From assembly GCA_902384525.1 (NCBI GenBank), contig CABMCA010000097.1, positions 1-64,000 of the forward strand: DNA of 64,000 nucleotides, read 5' to 3'. Of the stretch, positions 1 through 8,106 are shown piece after piece. Position 1 is the first letter of the stretch. The number at the start of each line of letters is the position of its first letter. Below the pieces are notes generated by a model, which saw nothing but the letters and a program-made list of their open reading frames with translations, had not been told where the DNA came from and did not search any database. The position numbers were made by a program, and so were the translations under genes. This DNA is from an uncultured archaeon (lineage in GTDB: Archaea > Halobacteriota > Methanosarcinia > Methanosarcinales > Methanoperedenaceae).

Positions 1-489
1 CCCGGGCAAATGGAAGGTGAACGGTACAAGAAATCCCCCGAACTTGTAAAGGAACTGATGAATAAGCAGCCTGTTTTCAAGGCGCCTGCAAAGTATATTG
101 TTTTTAAAAGATGGGATATGCTTGAAGAATCGGATAATCCGGCTGTGGTGATCTTTTTTGCCAGACCTGATGTCATGTCAGGACTTTTCACTCTATGCGG
201 ATTTGATGAATCCGGGCCCAACGGGGTCATTGCGCCATTTGGCTCAGGATGCGCTTCTATTGTCCAGAATCCTTATCTTGAAAAGGATTCGGACAGCCCG
301 AAAGGAATTATCGGGATGTTCGATGTTTCAGCACGCCCCTATGTTTCCGCGGATGAACTGACATTTGCGGCTCCCATGAATAAGTTTGAGAGAATGGTCG
401 GGAATATGGAGGAAAGTTTCCTGATAACGGAGTCATGGAAAAATGTACAGAAGAGGATTGGTTCTACCGGGAAAAAATATTATACATGA
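1..489 (+). CDS. DUF169 family protein, 5'-truncated by window edge
   Basis: The reading frame is open from base 1; the first ATG is at 10, but the frame continues upstream, so the true start probably lies outside the window. About 160 residues are visible, shorter than full DUF169 proteins (usually above 200). The family-like stretch GCASIVQNPYLE and the following GMFDVSARPYVSADELTFA support DUF169, a family found in methanogens and anaerobes whose function is not established. It ends in TGA. No membrane segment or signal peptide is visible in the part present. The next 330 bases hold no clear gene. Confidence 0.82.
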   Translation, partial: PGQMEGERYKKSPELVKELMNKQPVFKAPAKYIVFKRWDMLEESDNPAVVIFFARPDVMSGLFTLCGFDESGPNGVIAPFGSGCASIVQNPYLEKDSDSPKGIIGMFDVSARPYVSADELTFAAPMNKFERMVGNMEESFLITESWKNVQKRIGSTGKKYYT

Positions 490-503
490 GAATTGCAGCT
501 CAA

Positions 504-690
504 TTATTTAGTACCATAATCTAACTGAGTTGAATTCGAAAATTCAACATGCGCACCGAGGTTTTCAAGAACAAATGATTTCTCCTCAAGTATCTGGTCT
601 CCACTGATAATCTGTGCTTTTATTGAGAATTGATTTTGATTGCACCATCGGACTCTAAAATATAATACTTTATATATAAACTATTTGTTT
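504..690 (-). pseudogene. possible short gene remnant in the 490-819 gap
   Basis: The 330 bases between the DUF169 gene and the CBS gene contain one minus-strand open stretch of about 60 codons with no ATG, GTG or TTG near its upstream end. It ends with the peptide GDQILEEKSFVLENLGAHVE followed by a short tail and TAA at 504-506. The residue pattern looks protein-like (alternating hydrophobic residues), so it may be the 3' end of a decayed gene. It could equally be chance. The rest of the gap is AT-rich and probably holds the CBS gene promoter. Confidence 0.22.
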
Positions 691-819
691 TTCAGGGATA
701 TCATCATTTTTCCTGATCCTTAAATGAAATAATTATTAATCATTAATTATTATTAATCATATCAATTAATTATATATCAAAGGAACGATAAGAGTTAAAT
801 GTCGAAGAAGGAATAAAAA

Positions 820-1224
820 ATGAGAATTCAAAATAGATTATCAAGAGATATAATGACACGGGATGTTGTAACAGTCCCGATGAATGCCCCCGTAAAGCAT
901 ATTGCAGATTTGATTAGCCGAAAAAGAATCTCATCTGTCGTAGTCATAGATAATGTTGGTGAAGCTATGGGTGTCATATCGGATACGGATATATTGAAAA
1001 TCATTGGAAAAGGTAACTGGGAGAAAATGAATGCTGAAAATATCATGACCCACAATCTGGAATTCGTAAAACCGACATCCACATTGACCGAAGCGGCAGG
1101 TATCATGGGAAAAAAGCATATTCACAGGTTACTTGTCTTTTCAGAGGGTGGAGTAGGAGCATCCCACAGGCCTATCGGGATACTGAGCGCGAGTGATATA
1201 GTAAGAGAAGCTGCCAGAGAATGA
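820..1224 (+). CDS. two-CBS-domain protein
   Basis: A 134-residue protein made of a tandem CBS pair (Bateman module) and little else. The first CBS is at about residues 10-65 (DIMTRDVVTV through GVISDTDILKI) and the second at about 70-132 (NIMTHNLEFV through GILSASDIVR). Such modules usually bind adenine nucleotides or SAM and act as energy or ligand sensors; the target here is unknown. The start at 820 follows a good ribosome binding site, AAGAAGGA, at 804-811. It converges with the pst operon, its stop lying 5 bases from the pstB stop. A pst link is suggested only by adjacency. Confidence 0.85.
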   Translation: MRIQNRLSRDIMTRDVVTVPMNAPVKHIADLISRKRISSVVVIDNVGEAMGVISDTDILKIIGKGNWEKMNAENIMTHNLEFVKPTSTLTEAAGIMGKKHIHRLLVFSEGGVGASHRPIGILSASDIVREAARE

Positions 1225-1229
1225 TCTAA

Positions 1230-2225
1230 TCATTCTTTTTTCTGTATCACTACCTCCCAATCAGTTTTATTTATCTGTTTCACGCTCATTACCTTATGCC
1301 CGTCAGCTTCCATACCTCTTGGGACCTCTGTGACCGCCAGGGGATCATCCACGACCAGCTTAAGGACCTTTCCCTTTGAAAGCTCATGCAGCGCCTGTTT
1401 TGCCAGGACAAAATTATATGGGCATATATTTCCTTTAAGATCGACCTCTTTATCAATTTTCAGGTCAGAAAACATAGTCCCGTTAATATAAGCCCGGGTC
1501 CTTTCTTCCTTCGGGTTCTCAAACACATCGTTTGCAGGTCCATGTTCCACAAGCTCCCCGAGATAAAGATGAATTACATAATCAGCAAGCCTCATTGCCT
1601 GGTGGATATTGTGGGTTACTATCACGATAGTATAATCCTTCCTGAGTTTCAAAAGCTGCTGCTCAATATGCTGCGATGAGACCGGGTCAAGGGCAGATGT
1701 AGGCTCATCGCAAAGAATAATTTCAGGCTCAACAGCAAGGCCGCGCGCAAGGCACAACCTTTGCTGCTGGCCAATAGAGAGTTGAGAGGCTGGGGAATTC
1801 AACCTGTCCTTCACTTCTTCCCACAGACCTGTAATTGCCAGGCACTTTTGCACAGTCTCATCAAGCACAAGCTTTTTCTTTACCCCATGAATTCTCGGGC
1901 CGAAAGCCACGTTCTCATATATTGACATTGGAAGAGGTGTTGGTTTCTGGGCCAGCAGACCAAGTTTTTTCCTGATGTTAATGATATCTGTTTTTTTATC
2001 AAAGACATCCTCGTTATCGATAATGATCTTTCCTGAAAAAGTAACATTATCTGTCATATCTATGAGCCTGTTCATGCACTTTAGCATCGTGGATTTACCG
2101 CAACCTGAGGGGCCAATGATGGCAGTTATCTGCTTTTTTGGTATTTCCACGGAAATGTTCTTTAGTGCGTGATTCCCGTTGTAAGTTACGTTAAGATTCT
2201 GAATACTGATCTGGGTTTCTGTCAT
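1230..2225 (-). CDS. pstB: PstB phosphate ABC transporter ATPase with C-terminal TusA-like domain
   Basis: Residues 1-255 are a standard PstB: Walker A GPSGCGKST at about 38-46, ABC signature LSIGQQQR near 160, and Walker B IILCDEPTSALDP. It energises phosphate import through PstC/PstA. The protein is 331 residues, about 75 longer than usual PstB. The extra part, from about residue 261, reads DLKGNICPYN and continues for 70 residues, matching a full-length TusA/SirA fold with its catalytic-type Cys (C268-P269); the second proline of the usual CPxP is Asn. The pstA stop TAG lies 9 bases upstream and in frame with this ATG. Last gene of pstSCAB; no phoU follows. Confidence 0.93.
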   Translation of the reverse strand: MTETQISIQNLNVTYNGNHALKNISVEIPKKQITAIIGPSGCGKSTMLKCMNRLIDMTDNVTFSGKIIIDNEDVFDKKTDIINIRKKLGLLAQKPTPLPMSIYENVAFGPRIHGVKKKLVLDETVQKCLAITGLWEEVKDRLNSPASQLSIGQQQRLCLARGLAVEPEIILCDEPTSALDPVSSQHIEQQLLKLRKDYTIVIVTHNIHQAMRLADYVIHLYLGELVEHGPANDVFENPKEERTRAYINGTMFSDLKIDKEVDLKGNICPYNFVLAKQALHELSKGKVLKLVVDDPLAVTEVPRGMEADGHKVMSVKQINKTDWEVVIQKKE

Positions 2226-2234
2226 TTTGTCTAC

Positions 2235-3086
2235 CTATTTTATTATGAACCTGGTATATTTTTTTGCAAGAAGTCTTGTAATTATGCTGATGACAAGGAC
2301 GATGACCAGAAGTATTACTGCTGATGCGTATGCTTTCTGCTGCACCTGTGGTAAAGGTGTACTGAGCTGGGAAAATATTGCTATGGGCAAAGATGCAGTG
2401 GCATCGAATAGAGTTCCCGGAATGCGATCCGTATATCCTGCCGTGAAGAGTATCGATGCTGCATCCCCGATCCCTCTTCCGAAAGCCATCAGTACGCCTG
2501 TCAATAATCCTGGAAGGGCCTGTTTTCCCACAACTTTCAATGTGGTCTCAAACCTTGTGGCTCCAAGTGAATATGCCGTCTCTTTCAGGTCACCTGGCAC
2601 CATCTTTAGAACCTCTTCCATTGCCCTTGTCATTATGGGGATTTCCAGAAGTGCAAGAACAATTATACCTCCAAGAAGGGATGCCCTGATATGAAAATAT
2701 ATCAAAACAATGTATCCGAATGCCCCGTAGACAATAGAGGGTGTGCCCCAGAGGATATCCAGTGAGAGCCTTGTCAGGCCCGATAGTCTTGTACCTCCGG
2801 AATACTCTTTCTGGAGATAGAAGGCGATTGCGATACTGAGGAAAAATGCCAGTATAGTACCGCCAGCCGCAAGATAAAGCGAACCAACGATGGCATTCAG
2901 GATCCCTCCGCCTTTCCCCAGTAAATATCCTCCCTCACCGGTCTTTGTGATCATATCAAAACTCAACACTGGCAGCCCTCTCCACAGGATCACACCGACA
3001 ACAAAAAGAAGACTTCCAATCACAAATACAAGAGATAAGATCATCAATGCCTTGAAAATCGACTCTTCGATCCTTCTAAATTCCAT
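2235..3086 (-). CDS. pstA: PstA phosphate ABC transporter permease
   Basis: Membrane permease with about six transmembrane segments and the EAA-type loop AYSLGATRFETTLKVV of binding-protein-dependent importers. With PstC it forms the phosphate channel. An upstream in-frame extension to 3140 exists, but the start at 3086 (MEFRRIEES) is preferred because it overlaps the pstC stop as TAATG, the usual translational coupling. About 283 residues, normal for PstA. It ends in TAG, followed by GTA GAC AAA and then the pstB ATG in the same frame, so TAG must act as a stop here unless PstA and PstB are fused by readthrough. Confidence 0.93.
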   Translation of the reverse strand: MEFRRIEESIFKALMILSLVFVIGSLLFVVGVILWRGLPVLSFDMITKTGEGGYLLGKGGGILNAIVGSLYLAAGGTILAFFLSIAIAFYLQKEYSGGTRLSGLTRLSLDILWGTPSIVYGAFGYIVLIYFHIRASLLGGIIVLALLEIPIMTRAMEEVLKMVPGDLKETAYSLGATRFETTLKVVGKQALPGLLTGVLMAFGRGIGDAASILFTAGYTDRIPGTLFDATASLPIAIFSQLSTPLPQVQQKAYASAVILLVIVLVISIITRLLAKKYTRFIIK

Positions 3087-3994
3087 TATATAATACCCCG
3101 TTCTATTCTCACAAGAATAATTCTTGCAATTACATTGCATATCAGGACTACAAGCAGAAGTATGAGAGCTGCAAGAAGGATGGCAGAATCGTAGAGATCA
3201 ATTGACATCATTTCGCCATAGGTATTGGCTATCAGGGCAGGCAAAGGATAGGCGGGATCAAAAATTGATGATGGTACTTTTGCCACGTTCCCCACGACCA
3301 TCAGTACTGCCATGGTTTCCCCGAATGCCCGTGAAAAACCCAGAACGATAGCTGCGATGATCCCGGGTCTTGCTTTCCGGAGGACCACGTGTTTTATGGT
3401 CTGCCATTTCGTAGCTCCAAGAGACAGGGAAACTTCCCTTAGTTCCCCGGATACTCTTCTCATGACCTCGCCTGTAACCGATATGATGATGGGGAAAACC
3501 ATAATGGAAAGCACGATCCCTCCTGCAAGGATACTGTATCCCCCTATTGTTTCCGCGCCCATGGCAGGAGCAAGGGTATCATTAATGAAAGGTACGACTG
3601 CAAGGACGCCAAAGAGGCCATATACCACAGAGGGTATGCCTGCGAGCAGGTCTACAAGCGGCATAACCATTTCCCTGAGACCATTACTTGCGTATTCTGA
3701 AAGGTATATGGAACTTAAGAGGCTGACGGGAATCGCTATTACAGTCGCAAGAACTGTTACCCATAATGTTCCCATGATAAATGGGTAGAACCCGAATTTT
3801 CCTGAAAACGGGCTCCATTCTATTGAGAACAATAGATCGGATATGGGAACTGTTATCAATATCGGACTTGCCCTGAAAAAAAGACCGGCTGCCATGAAAA
3901 ATAATAACAGGAAGGCAAATACAGTTGCAGCAAGCATTAGCCTGCTTGAAAGTACGTCTTTTAATCTTCTTGTGTTCATGCTGCTGTTAATCAA
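3086..3994 (-). CDS. pstC: PstC phosphate ABC transporter permease
   Basis: A 302-residue integral membrane protein with about six hydrophobic spans, the PstC-type stretch PLVDLLAGIPSVVYGLFG, and the cytoplasmic coupling loop SLSLGATKWQTIKHVVL. It pairs with PstA as the transmembrane part of the high-affinity phosphate importer. The start at 3994 overlaps the pstS stop by 8 bases; an alternative start is MNTRRLKDV a few codons in. Gene order pstS-pstC-pstA-pstB is the common archaeal and bacterial order. Nothing unusual in the sequence. Confidence 0.93.
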   Translation of the reverse strand: MINSSMNTRRLKDVLSSRLMLAATVFAFLLLFFMAAGLFFRASPILITVPISDLLFSIEWSPFSGKFGFYPFIMGTLWVTVLATVIAIPVSLLSSIYLSEYASNGLREMVMPLVDLLAGIPSVVYGLFGVLAVVPFINDTLAPAMGAETIGGYSILAGGIVLSIMVFPIIISVTGEVMRRVSGELREVSLSLGATKWQTIKHVVLRKARPGIIAAIVLGFSRAFGETMAVLMVVGNVAKVPSSIFDPAYPLPALIANTYGEMMSIDLYDSAILLAALILLLVVLICNVIARIILVRIERGII

Positions 3995-5021
3995 CTTTCT
4001 TCAGACCTGCCTCGATCTTTTCCCCTGATAATGTTATATATCCTGATTCAGGAATGTACTTCTGTCCGTCAGTAAGGGTCCATTTGATGAAATCCTGCAC
4101 AATACCTGTGGGCTTGCCTCTTGTGACATAGTGAAGGTCTTTTGCAGGTGGTTCCGGGTACTTGCCAGTACTGATCGCATTGGTGAGTTCATCCAGTGTC
4201 CCGTAGAAGTTCTCTTCAGGATCTATCATGCCATTCCAGTTCACATCAATAGGTATTATTTCAATACCATCTACAGGCTTCCTGGTATTTACGTCGTATG
4301 CGAAATTTATGTTGTTATAACCGATCCCAAGTTTGTCCTTCCTCACTGCTTCGGCAATTCCGGGGTCACCGTTCACGCCCAACCCTTTGAGTTTTTCCTG
4401 CCTGTAATTACCCAGGTAAAGTGCCCAGGCTTCGCCTGCACCGCAAGCATCCGACCGCGTGTACACGTTTAGCTTATCGGCTGCGCCTGTTCCTGTTGCC
4501 TGACCCCATGTTGATATGGATGCATTGATGAATATCTTTTCAAATATCTCTCTTTTTATTCCGTTTGTTTTGAGTGTTGTAAGCACAGGATTGTTTTTAT
4601 TGGCTGTGGGTACCATAGCATCTTTGGTCACAGCTACCCAGTATGCGCCTTTTTCCTCTTCGACAGGTGTGATCGCTCTTGAGACCATGCCAATATCAAC
4701 AAGACCTCCAAGAGCATCGGTCATGCCCTTGCCTGCGCCTCCGGAGCCTATGTCAAAGTTCACTTTTGGATGCAGTTTCTTGTATTCATCGCTCCATTTA
4801 ACAACCATGGGATATAGTGCAAATGCCCCGGAAATGCGGATTGTCCCTTCAGGTTCCTTTGTGCTTACTGCTGTCTGGACAACTGTGGATGATGCTGGTG
4901 CTGTAGTGACAGCGGCAGTAGGCGTGGTCTGACCCCCAGTCTCTGGATTATCGACGCAGCCTGATAATAATGCGCCTGTTAATATTGTAATTAAAATTAT
5001 TATTATAAATTTTGTTTTCAT
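3987..5021 (-). CDS. pstS: PstS phosphate-binding lipoprotein
   Basis: Extracytoplasmic phosphate-binding protein of about 345 residues. The N-terminus has a hydrophobic segment and a lipobox, LLSGC, so it should be lipid-anchored on the outer face of the membrane. A Thr/Ala/Pro-rich linker follows, then the phosphate-binding core: GAFALYPMVVKW near 65-75, GSGGAGKGMTDALGGLVDIG, and a late SGYITLSGEK. The ATG at 5021 is chosen over an upstream GTG (5030) because GAGGTG at 5028-5033 is the ribosome binding site for the ATG and overlaps the GTG. First gene of the pst operon. Confidence 0.92.
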   Translation of the reverse strand: MKTKFIIIILITILTGALLSGCVDNPETGGQTTPTAAVTTAPASSTVVQTAVSTKEPEGTIRISGAFALYPMVVKWSDEYKKLHPKVNFDIGSGGAGKGMTDALGGLVDIGMVSRAITPVEEEKGAYWVAVTKDAMVPTANKNNPVLTTLKTNGIKREIFEKIFINASISTWGQATGTGAADKLNVYTRSDACGAGEAWALYLGNYRQEKLKGLGVNGDPGIAEAVRKDKLGIGYNNINFAYDVNTRKPVDGIEIIPIDVNWNGMIDPEENFYGTLDELTNAISTGKYPEPPAKDLHYVTRGKPTGIVQDFIKWTLTDGQKYIPESGYITLSGEKIEAGLKKVD

Positions 5022-5030
5022 TAGTTCCAC

Positions 5031-5365
5031 CTCGAATTGTTCAAAATTATTTTCTGTTTATGCAGGAAATGCCGGATAAGTAGAAATTCCGCAGTATTTT
5101 TTTAGATCGATCCATTAAATTACTGTCATCATATCCGATAACAGCAAAGACGATTCCTTCTTAGATTCATGTTTGATTCACCTGCTTAAGACAAATAAGC
5201 AACTGCAAATAAGCAGGAACATATAAGAATGCACAGAAACAGGCGATAATTGTTGGGATGATTACAAGAGCAGAATGATTGCGGCAAAAAATATTATGTT
5301 TTTATCGAAACGTTTATCTGACACATCAAATATACATACTAATAATACTTCAATTAAGGTGTATA
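5031..5365. other. pst upstream region with repeat copies
   Basis: The 335 bases between pstS and the antitoxin gene contain no credible intact gene. They hold the pst promoter region (no clear TATA box picked out), a copy of the recurring AAGAAGGAATCGTCTTTGC-like sequence on the minus strand (5143-5164, with an ATG at 5168-5170), and the left copy of a 19-bp direct repeat (5273-5291) that recurs beyond the toxin gene. Confidence 0.5.
5273..5291 (+). repeat. 19-bp direct repeat, left copy
   Basis: GAATGATTGCGGCAAAAAA, identical to 6032-6050. Similarity extends imperfectly about 15 bases upstream. The two copies bracket the toxin-antitoxin pair. Confidence 0.75.
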
Positions 5366-5593
5366 ATGAATACAGTCAGGATGAATATTACTTTACCTCT
5401 GGAAATCGCAGAAATACTAAAAAATGTGAAAAACAAATCCAGCTTTATTGCTGAAGCGATCAGGGAGCGATTTGAGAGAGAAGAAAAAGACAATCTTATA
5501 AAAGAATTGAGTGAAGGATATAAGGTTAGAAAAAAGGAGGACACAGAAATTTCTCTTGAATGGGATACAACATCAGGAGATGGAATTGATTAA
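5366..5593 (+). CDS. ribbon-helix-helix antitoxin (MazE-like)
   Basis: A 75-residue protein starting MNTVRMNITLPLEIAEILKN, a typical ribbon-helix-helix DNA-binding N-terminus (beta strand RMNITLP, then two helices with SSFIAEAIRERFER), followed by an acidic tail (DTEISLEWDTTSGDGID) of the type that wraps and neutralises a toxin. The frame is open upstream to 5279, but the ATG at 5366 has an AAGGTG ribosome binding site at 5356-5361. It overlaps the toxin gene by 14 bases. RHH antitoxins usually repress their own operon; no operator is obvious. Confidence 0.85.
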   Translation: MNTVRMNITLPLEIAEILKNVKNKSSFIAEAIRERFEREEKDNLIKELSEGYKVRKKEDTEISLEWDTTSGDGID

Positions 5594-5924
5594 AAGAGGC
5601 GATGTCTATTGGATCAGACTTGACCCGATAGAGGGTTCAGAGATAGGAAAAACAAGACCTGCTGTCGTGATCTCAAATAACATTAACAATGAATTTGCAG
5701 ATACTGTTACAGTTCTTCCTGTTACTTCAAGCGTGGGGAAGGTGTATCCTTTTGAAGTCCTCCTGAAGAAAGGCATCGCAAATATGCCCGCTGATTCCAG
5801 AGTAAAGGCAAATCAGATAAGAACTGTGGATAAAAAAAGGCTTCGGGAGCTAATCGGGACAATACCTGAGGCGATCTTGAAAGAGATCGAGAAAGCTGTG
5901 AAGATACACCTTGAGTTAAAGTAA
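5580..5924 (+). CDS. MazF/PemK-type toxin, mRNA interferase
   Basis: A 114-residue PemK/MazF fold protein. It starts MELIKRGDVYWIRLDPIEGSE and has the conserved KTRPAVVISNN strand and loop and the TVTVLPVTS strand, all characteristic of this ribonuclease toxin family; the late ANQIRTVDKKRL segment also matches. MazF enzymes cut RNA in a sequence-specific way and are silenced by binding the antitoxin tail. The start at 5580 lies inside the antitoxin gene, giving the usual antitoxin-first overlapping order. Length is normal. The pair sits between 19-bp direct repeats. Confidence 0.9.
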   Translation: MELIKRGDVYWIRLDPIEGSEIGKTRPAVVISNNINNEFADTVTVLPVTSSVGKVYPFEVLLKKGIANMPADSRVKANQIRTVDKKRLRELIGTIPEAILKEIEKAVKIHLELK

Positions 5925-6031
5925 AATTTATGGGAGAATGCGATAAAATCCTAAATTTCCGAAAAATTAGGCACTATATTATATAAAAATTGAAGCTGAG
6001 GACTGGAATTGCCCCGATGGTTCAAAAAACT

Positions 6032-6050
6032 GAATGATTGCGGCAAAAAA
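6032..6050 (+). repeat. 19-bp direct repeat, right copy
   Basis: Second copy of GAATGATTGCGGCAAAAAA, downstream of the toxin gene. The surrounding 5925-6334 stretch contains no convincing gene; short overlapping open frames on both strands there look like chance. Confidence 0.75.
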
Positions 6051-6334
6051 AATCTTGATCTGGTTAATTCAAGCCTGCATGATCCATTACTGCCTTCTGA
6101 GCATTCAGGAATTTGACTATCTGGTCAAATTCAATGTCATTTTCCTGTTTTTTGTTCCCGGTTTTCATCCTGGGAGGAATATTTCTTCGGCTGCATATTT
6201 CTTCAATCATATTAATCGCCATAAAAAGAATATACTGGTGAATATTTATAATCACATAAAGAGGCAGAAATTGACGCGAATATTCCGGCGGTAGTAAAAA
6301 TAATAGGATAATTGGAAATTTCCAATACTAAAAG

Positions 6335-6625
6335 TTACAACCCTATTAAGACAAGTTCGAACTTGATACCCATGCAGGATTGACAAAAGCCAAGGAAATC
6401 TTTTGCATTGACCGACATTTCTTCATACAGGGATTTTGATATATAGAACACAATATGGACCTTTCCCTCATTAATTCTCTTCTTAATCTCACCGTGCAGT
6501 TCTTCGAAAAGGGAAGCAAGGGTCTTGAAATTGATCCTTTTCAGGATACGGATGCGCCCGATCCCGGTCTCATCTATCCAGATCCTGTAATTAGTGGTTT
6601 TTCGAATAAATACATCTTCATTCAT
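6335..6625 (-). CDS. hypothetical protein, 96 aa
   Basis: Not recognised. A soluble 96-residue protein (MNEDVFIRKTTNYRIWIDET...), with alternating strands and an amphipathic helix around FKTLASLFEELHGEIKKRI; no membrane segment, two Cys near the end. Its ATG overlaps the stop of the upstream minus-strand frame as TAATG, suggesting the two were translated together. That upstream frame lacks a usable start, so this gene may be the downstream survivor of a decaying operon. Confidence 0.5.
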   Translation of the reverse strand: MNEDVFIRKTTNYRIWIDETGIGRIRILKRINFKTLASLFEELHGEIKKRINEGKVHIVFYISKSLYEEMSVNAKDFLGFCQSCMGIKFELVLIGL

Positions 6626-6990
6626 TATATTTCCTTACTGCCCGCCTCAATTTCCCATTTGACTTCTTCATGCTGCCTTTTCAGTATATTTTCAAGTTCA
6701 TATAACGTGTTGCGCCTGTTCGTACGCTGCCAGCTGCCTTCTATTAATGCGAGAGAACGATTTAATCTCTCAAGCCCGATCCTTATTTTCTGGTGTTCTT
6801 GTTGTCTTAATTTTCCCTTTGCGTATTGTTCATATGAAGGTACTGATATTTTCTCTGTGTCTTCACCTTCAGCTATACCTTGCGAACCATCCAGGTCCTG
6901 CAGTTCATTATTAAGGTTTTTACCAGTAAAGGCAAAAACGATCCCTTCTTTGGTTTGACATATTATATCACTTCCTATTTTATTTGTATA
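6625..6990 (-). pseudogene. small gene with damaged start, opening KEGIVFAFTG
   Basis: An open frame of about 120 codons between stops, with no in-frame ATG, GTG or TTG in its first part. The ATG at 6959-6961 is one base out of frame with the body, which reads CQTKEGIVFAFTGKNL, then an acidic stretch, then a basic helical region (KLRQQEHQKIRIGLERLNRS) likely to form a coiled coil. It ends at TAA 6625-6627, coupled to the 96-aa gene. Either a single-base insertion broke the start or a recoding event is needed. Function unknown. Confidence 0.45.
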
Positions 6991-7262
6991 TTATATGGCA
7001 CAATCCTAAAATCCAGTTATCCCAGTAATTATCTTGGACGCAGATTTCACTAATTTACGCATCTACTGCCTTAAATTCTGCATTAGCCCGTGTCAATCTG
7101 GTCTTAAAAATCACTGGAAAATGGAACAGTGCCATATTATATATTCATGTATAAACAGGAGATATTTGCCTTATTCCTTCTGAAAACAATATTGATCAAC
7201 CAAATATGGCCTGATTACAAGATTTAAATATATATGACAATTATTGAACTCAATGTGATAAA
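6991..7262. other. AT-rich intergenic stretch
   Basis: No gene is supported. It contains a CGCAGATTT-like fragment (near 7040) resembling the tandem 10-mers at 37099, and an AT-rich segment at about 7223-7235 (TTAAATATATATG) that could be a TATA box for the small gene beginning at 7263. Confidence 0.4.
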
Positions 7263-7476
7263 ATGACACAACACGAAAGAAGGGATTTACTTTGTCCCTG
7301 ATAAAGAAAACATAAAACGGTATAAATGCCCTAATTGCAAACATCCAATACAGTTAAAAAGCGCTGATTTCATTCGCGGGATTGCGATGGTTTCATGCGT
7401 GGACTTGCGGTACGGGTTCATTTACGATCGAGGAGACTTTGTTGAGATAATGAAAATGGAAAAGGTAAAAACATGA
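7263..7476 (+). pseudogene. small zinc-ribbon-like protein with out-of-frame start
   Basis: The body is a 68-codon frame beginning TKEGIYFVPDKENIKRYKCP at 7273 and ending TGA at 7474-7476. It has a CPNC pair and a later single Cys (MVSCVDL), so a full four-ligand zinc ribbon is not present, but a metal site is possible. The ATG at 7263 has good position but is in the +1 frame and terminates after 12 codons; the in-frame codon upstream of the body is TGA. The gene overlaps the next small gene as ATGA. Broken by one base, or recoded. Confidence 0.45.
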
Positions 7477-7568
7477 AAACTAATGAAGAGATAACAAACA
7501 AAAAGCAGGAGAATGACGAGGACGAAGACCTGCAAAGGTTCCTTCGCGGCGGATTTGGGGCAAAATAA
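7473..7568 (+). CDS. 31-residue acidic small protein
   Basis: A very short frame, MKTNEEITNKKQENDEDEDL..., ending FLRGGFGAK before TAA. It starts as ATGA overlap with the preceding zinc-ribbon-like frame, which argues for co-translation. Highly charged, no membrane segment or known motif. Too short to assign; could be a chance frame, but the exact overlap and the biased composition make it plausible. Confidence 0.35.
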   Translation: MKTNEEITNKKQENDEDEDLQRFLRGGFGAK

Positions 7569-7740
7569 AGGCTTATGCTAACTGGTTATTTTGGGATAAC
7601 CATAATTGAGTGGGCGATGTGTTCAGATAAGGGGGTTATCTCCACATCCTATTCAACTCTATAAAAAAGTAGTAGAATATGGACAATACTTGCTTGAATG
7701 AATAGCCTTATATTATATTAATTCGAATTTAAGATTGGTG

Positions 7741-8028
7741 ATGAACCAATGAGGAATCGTCTTTGCCAACAATGGCCAACAAATTGAACAATCGAAGATA
7801 GAACATTTACCACCTTCAGCAAAACTTGTTTTTAAGGTGCTTGAATCCAGTGGATTCATAACACAGAAAGATATTGCGAAGCAAACCTATCTTCCGGCAA
7901 GAACAGTAAGATATGCCCTTAACAGACTAAAAGAAGAAAAAGTTCTTCAAGAACGCTTTTATTTTCAGGATGCTCGACAGAGCCTGTATGGGTTGAATAT
8001 TATAAAGCCGGAGGTGGTGGGTAAATAA
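7741..8028 (+). pseudogene. winged-helix regulator with in-frame TGA at codon 4
   Basis: From ATG 7741 the frame reads M-N-Q, then TGA (7750-7752), then GIVFANNGQQIEQSKIEHLP and on without interruption to 8028. The body (PPSAKLVFKVLESSGFITQK ... LPARTVRYALNRLKEE ... QDARQSLYGL) matches a common archaeal MarR-like winged-helix family of about 80-90 residues. The only later usual start (GTG 7837) would remove the first helix. A GGTG ribosome binding site lies just before 7741. Either a nonsense mutation or readthrough; the opening GIVFA is shared with neighbouring broken genes. Confidence 0.6.
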
Positions 8029-8106
8029 TTTTTTAATGTAATTAAAATATCATTTTCAGGAGTTCTCTTTAGTCCCAGAAAAAATGTATTTTTTTATTGT
8101 TTAAAT

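Noticed and set aside
6034-6294. Plus-strand 86-codon open frame after the toxin gene, and a 63-codon frame opposite it
   Set aside because: Begins inside the 19-bp direct repeat, no ribosome binding site, no protein-like pattern; two opposing short frames of similar weakness suggest chance.
6455-6958. 167-codon plus-strand open frame
   Set aside because: It is antisense to the 96-aa gene and the KEGIVFA gene, and its composition (Ser/Leu/Cys-rich) is that of a shadow frame.
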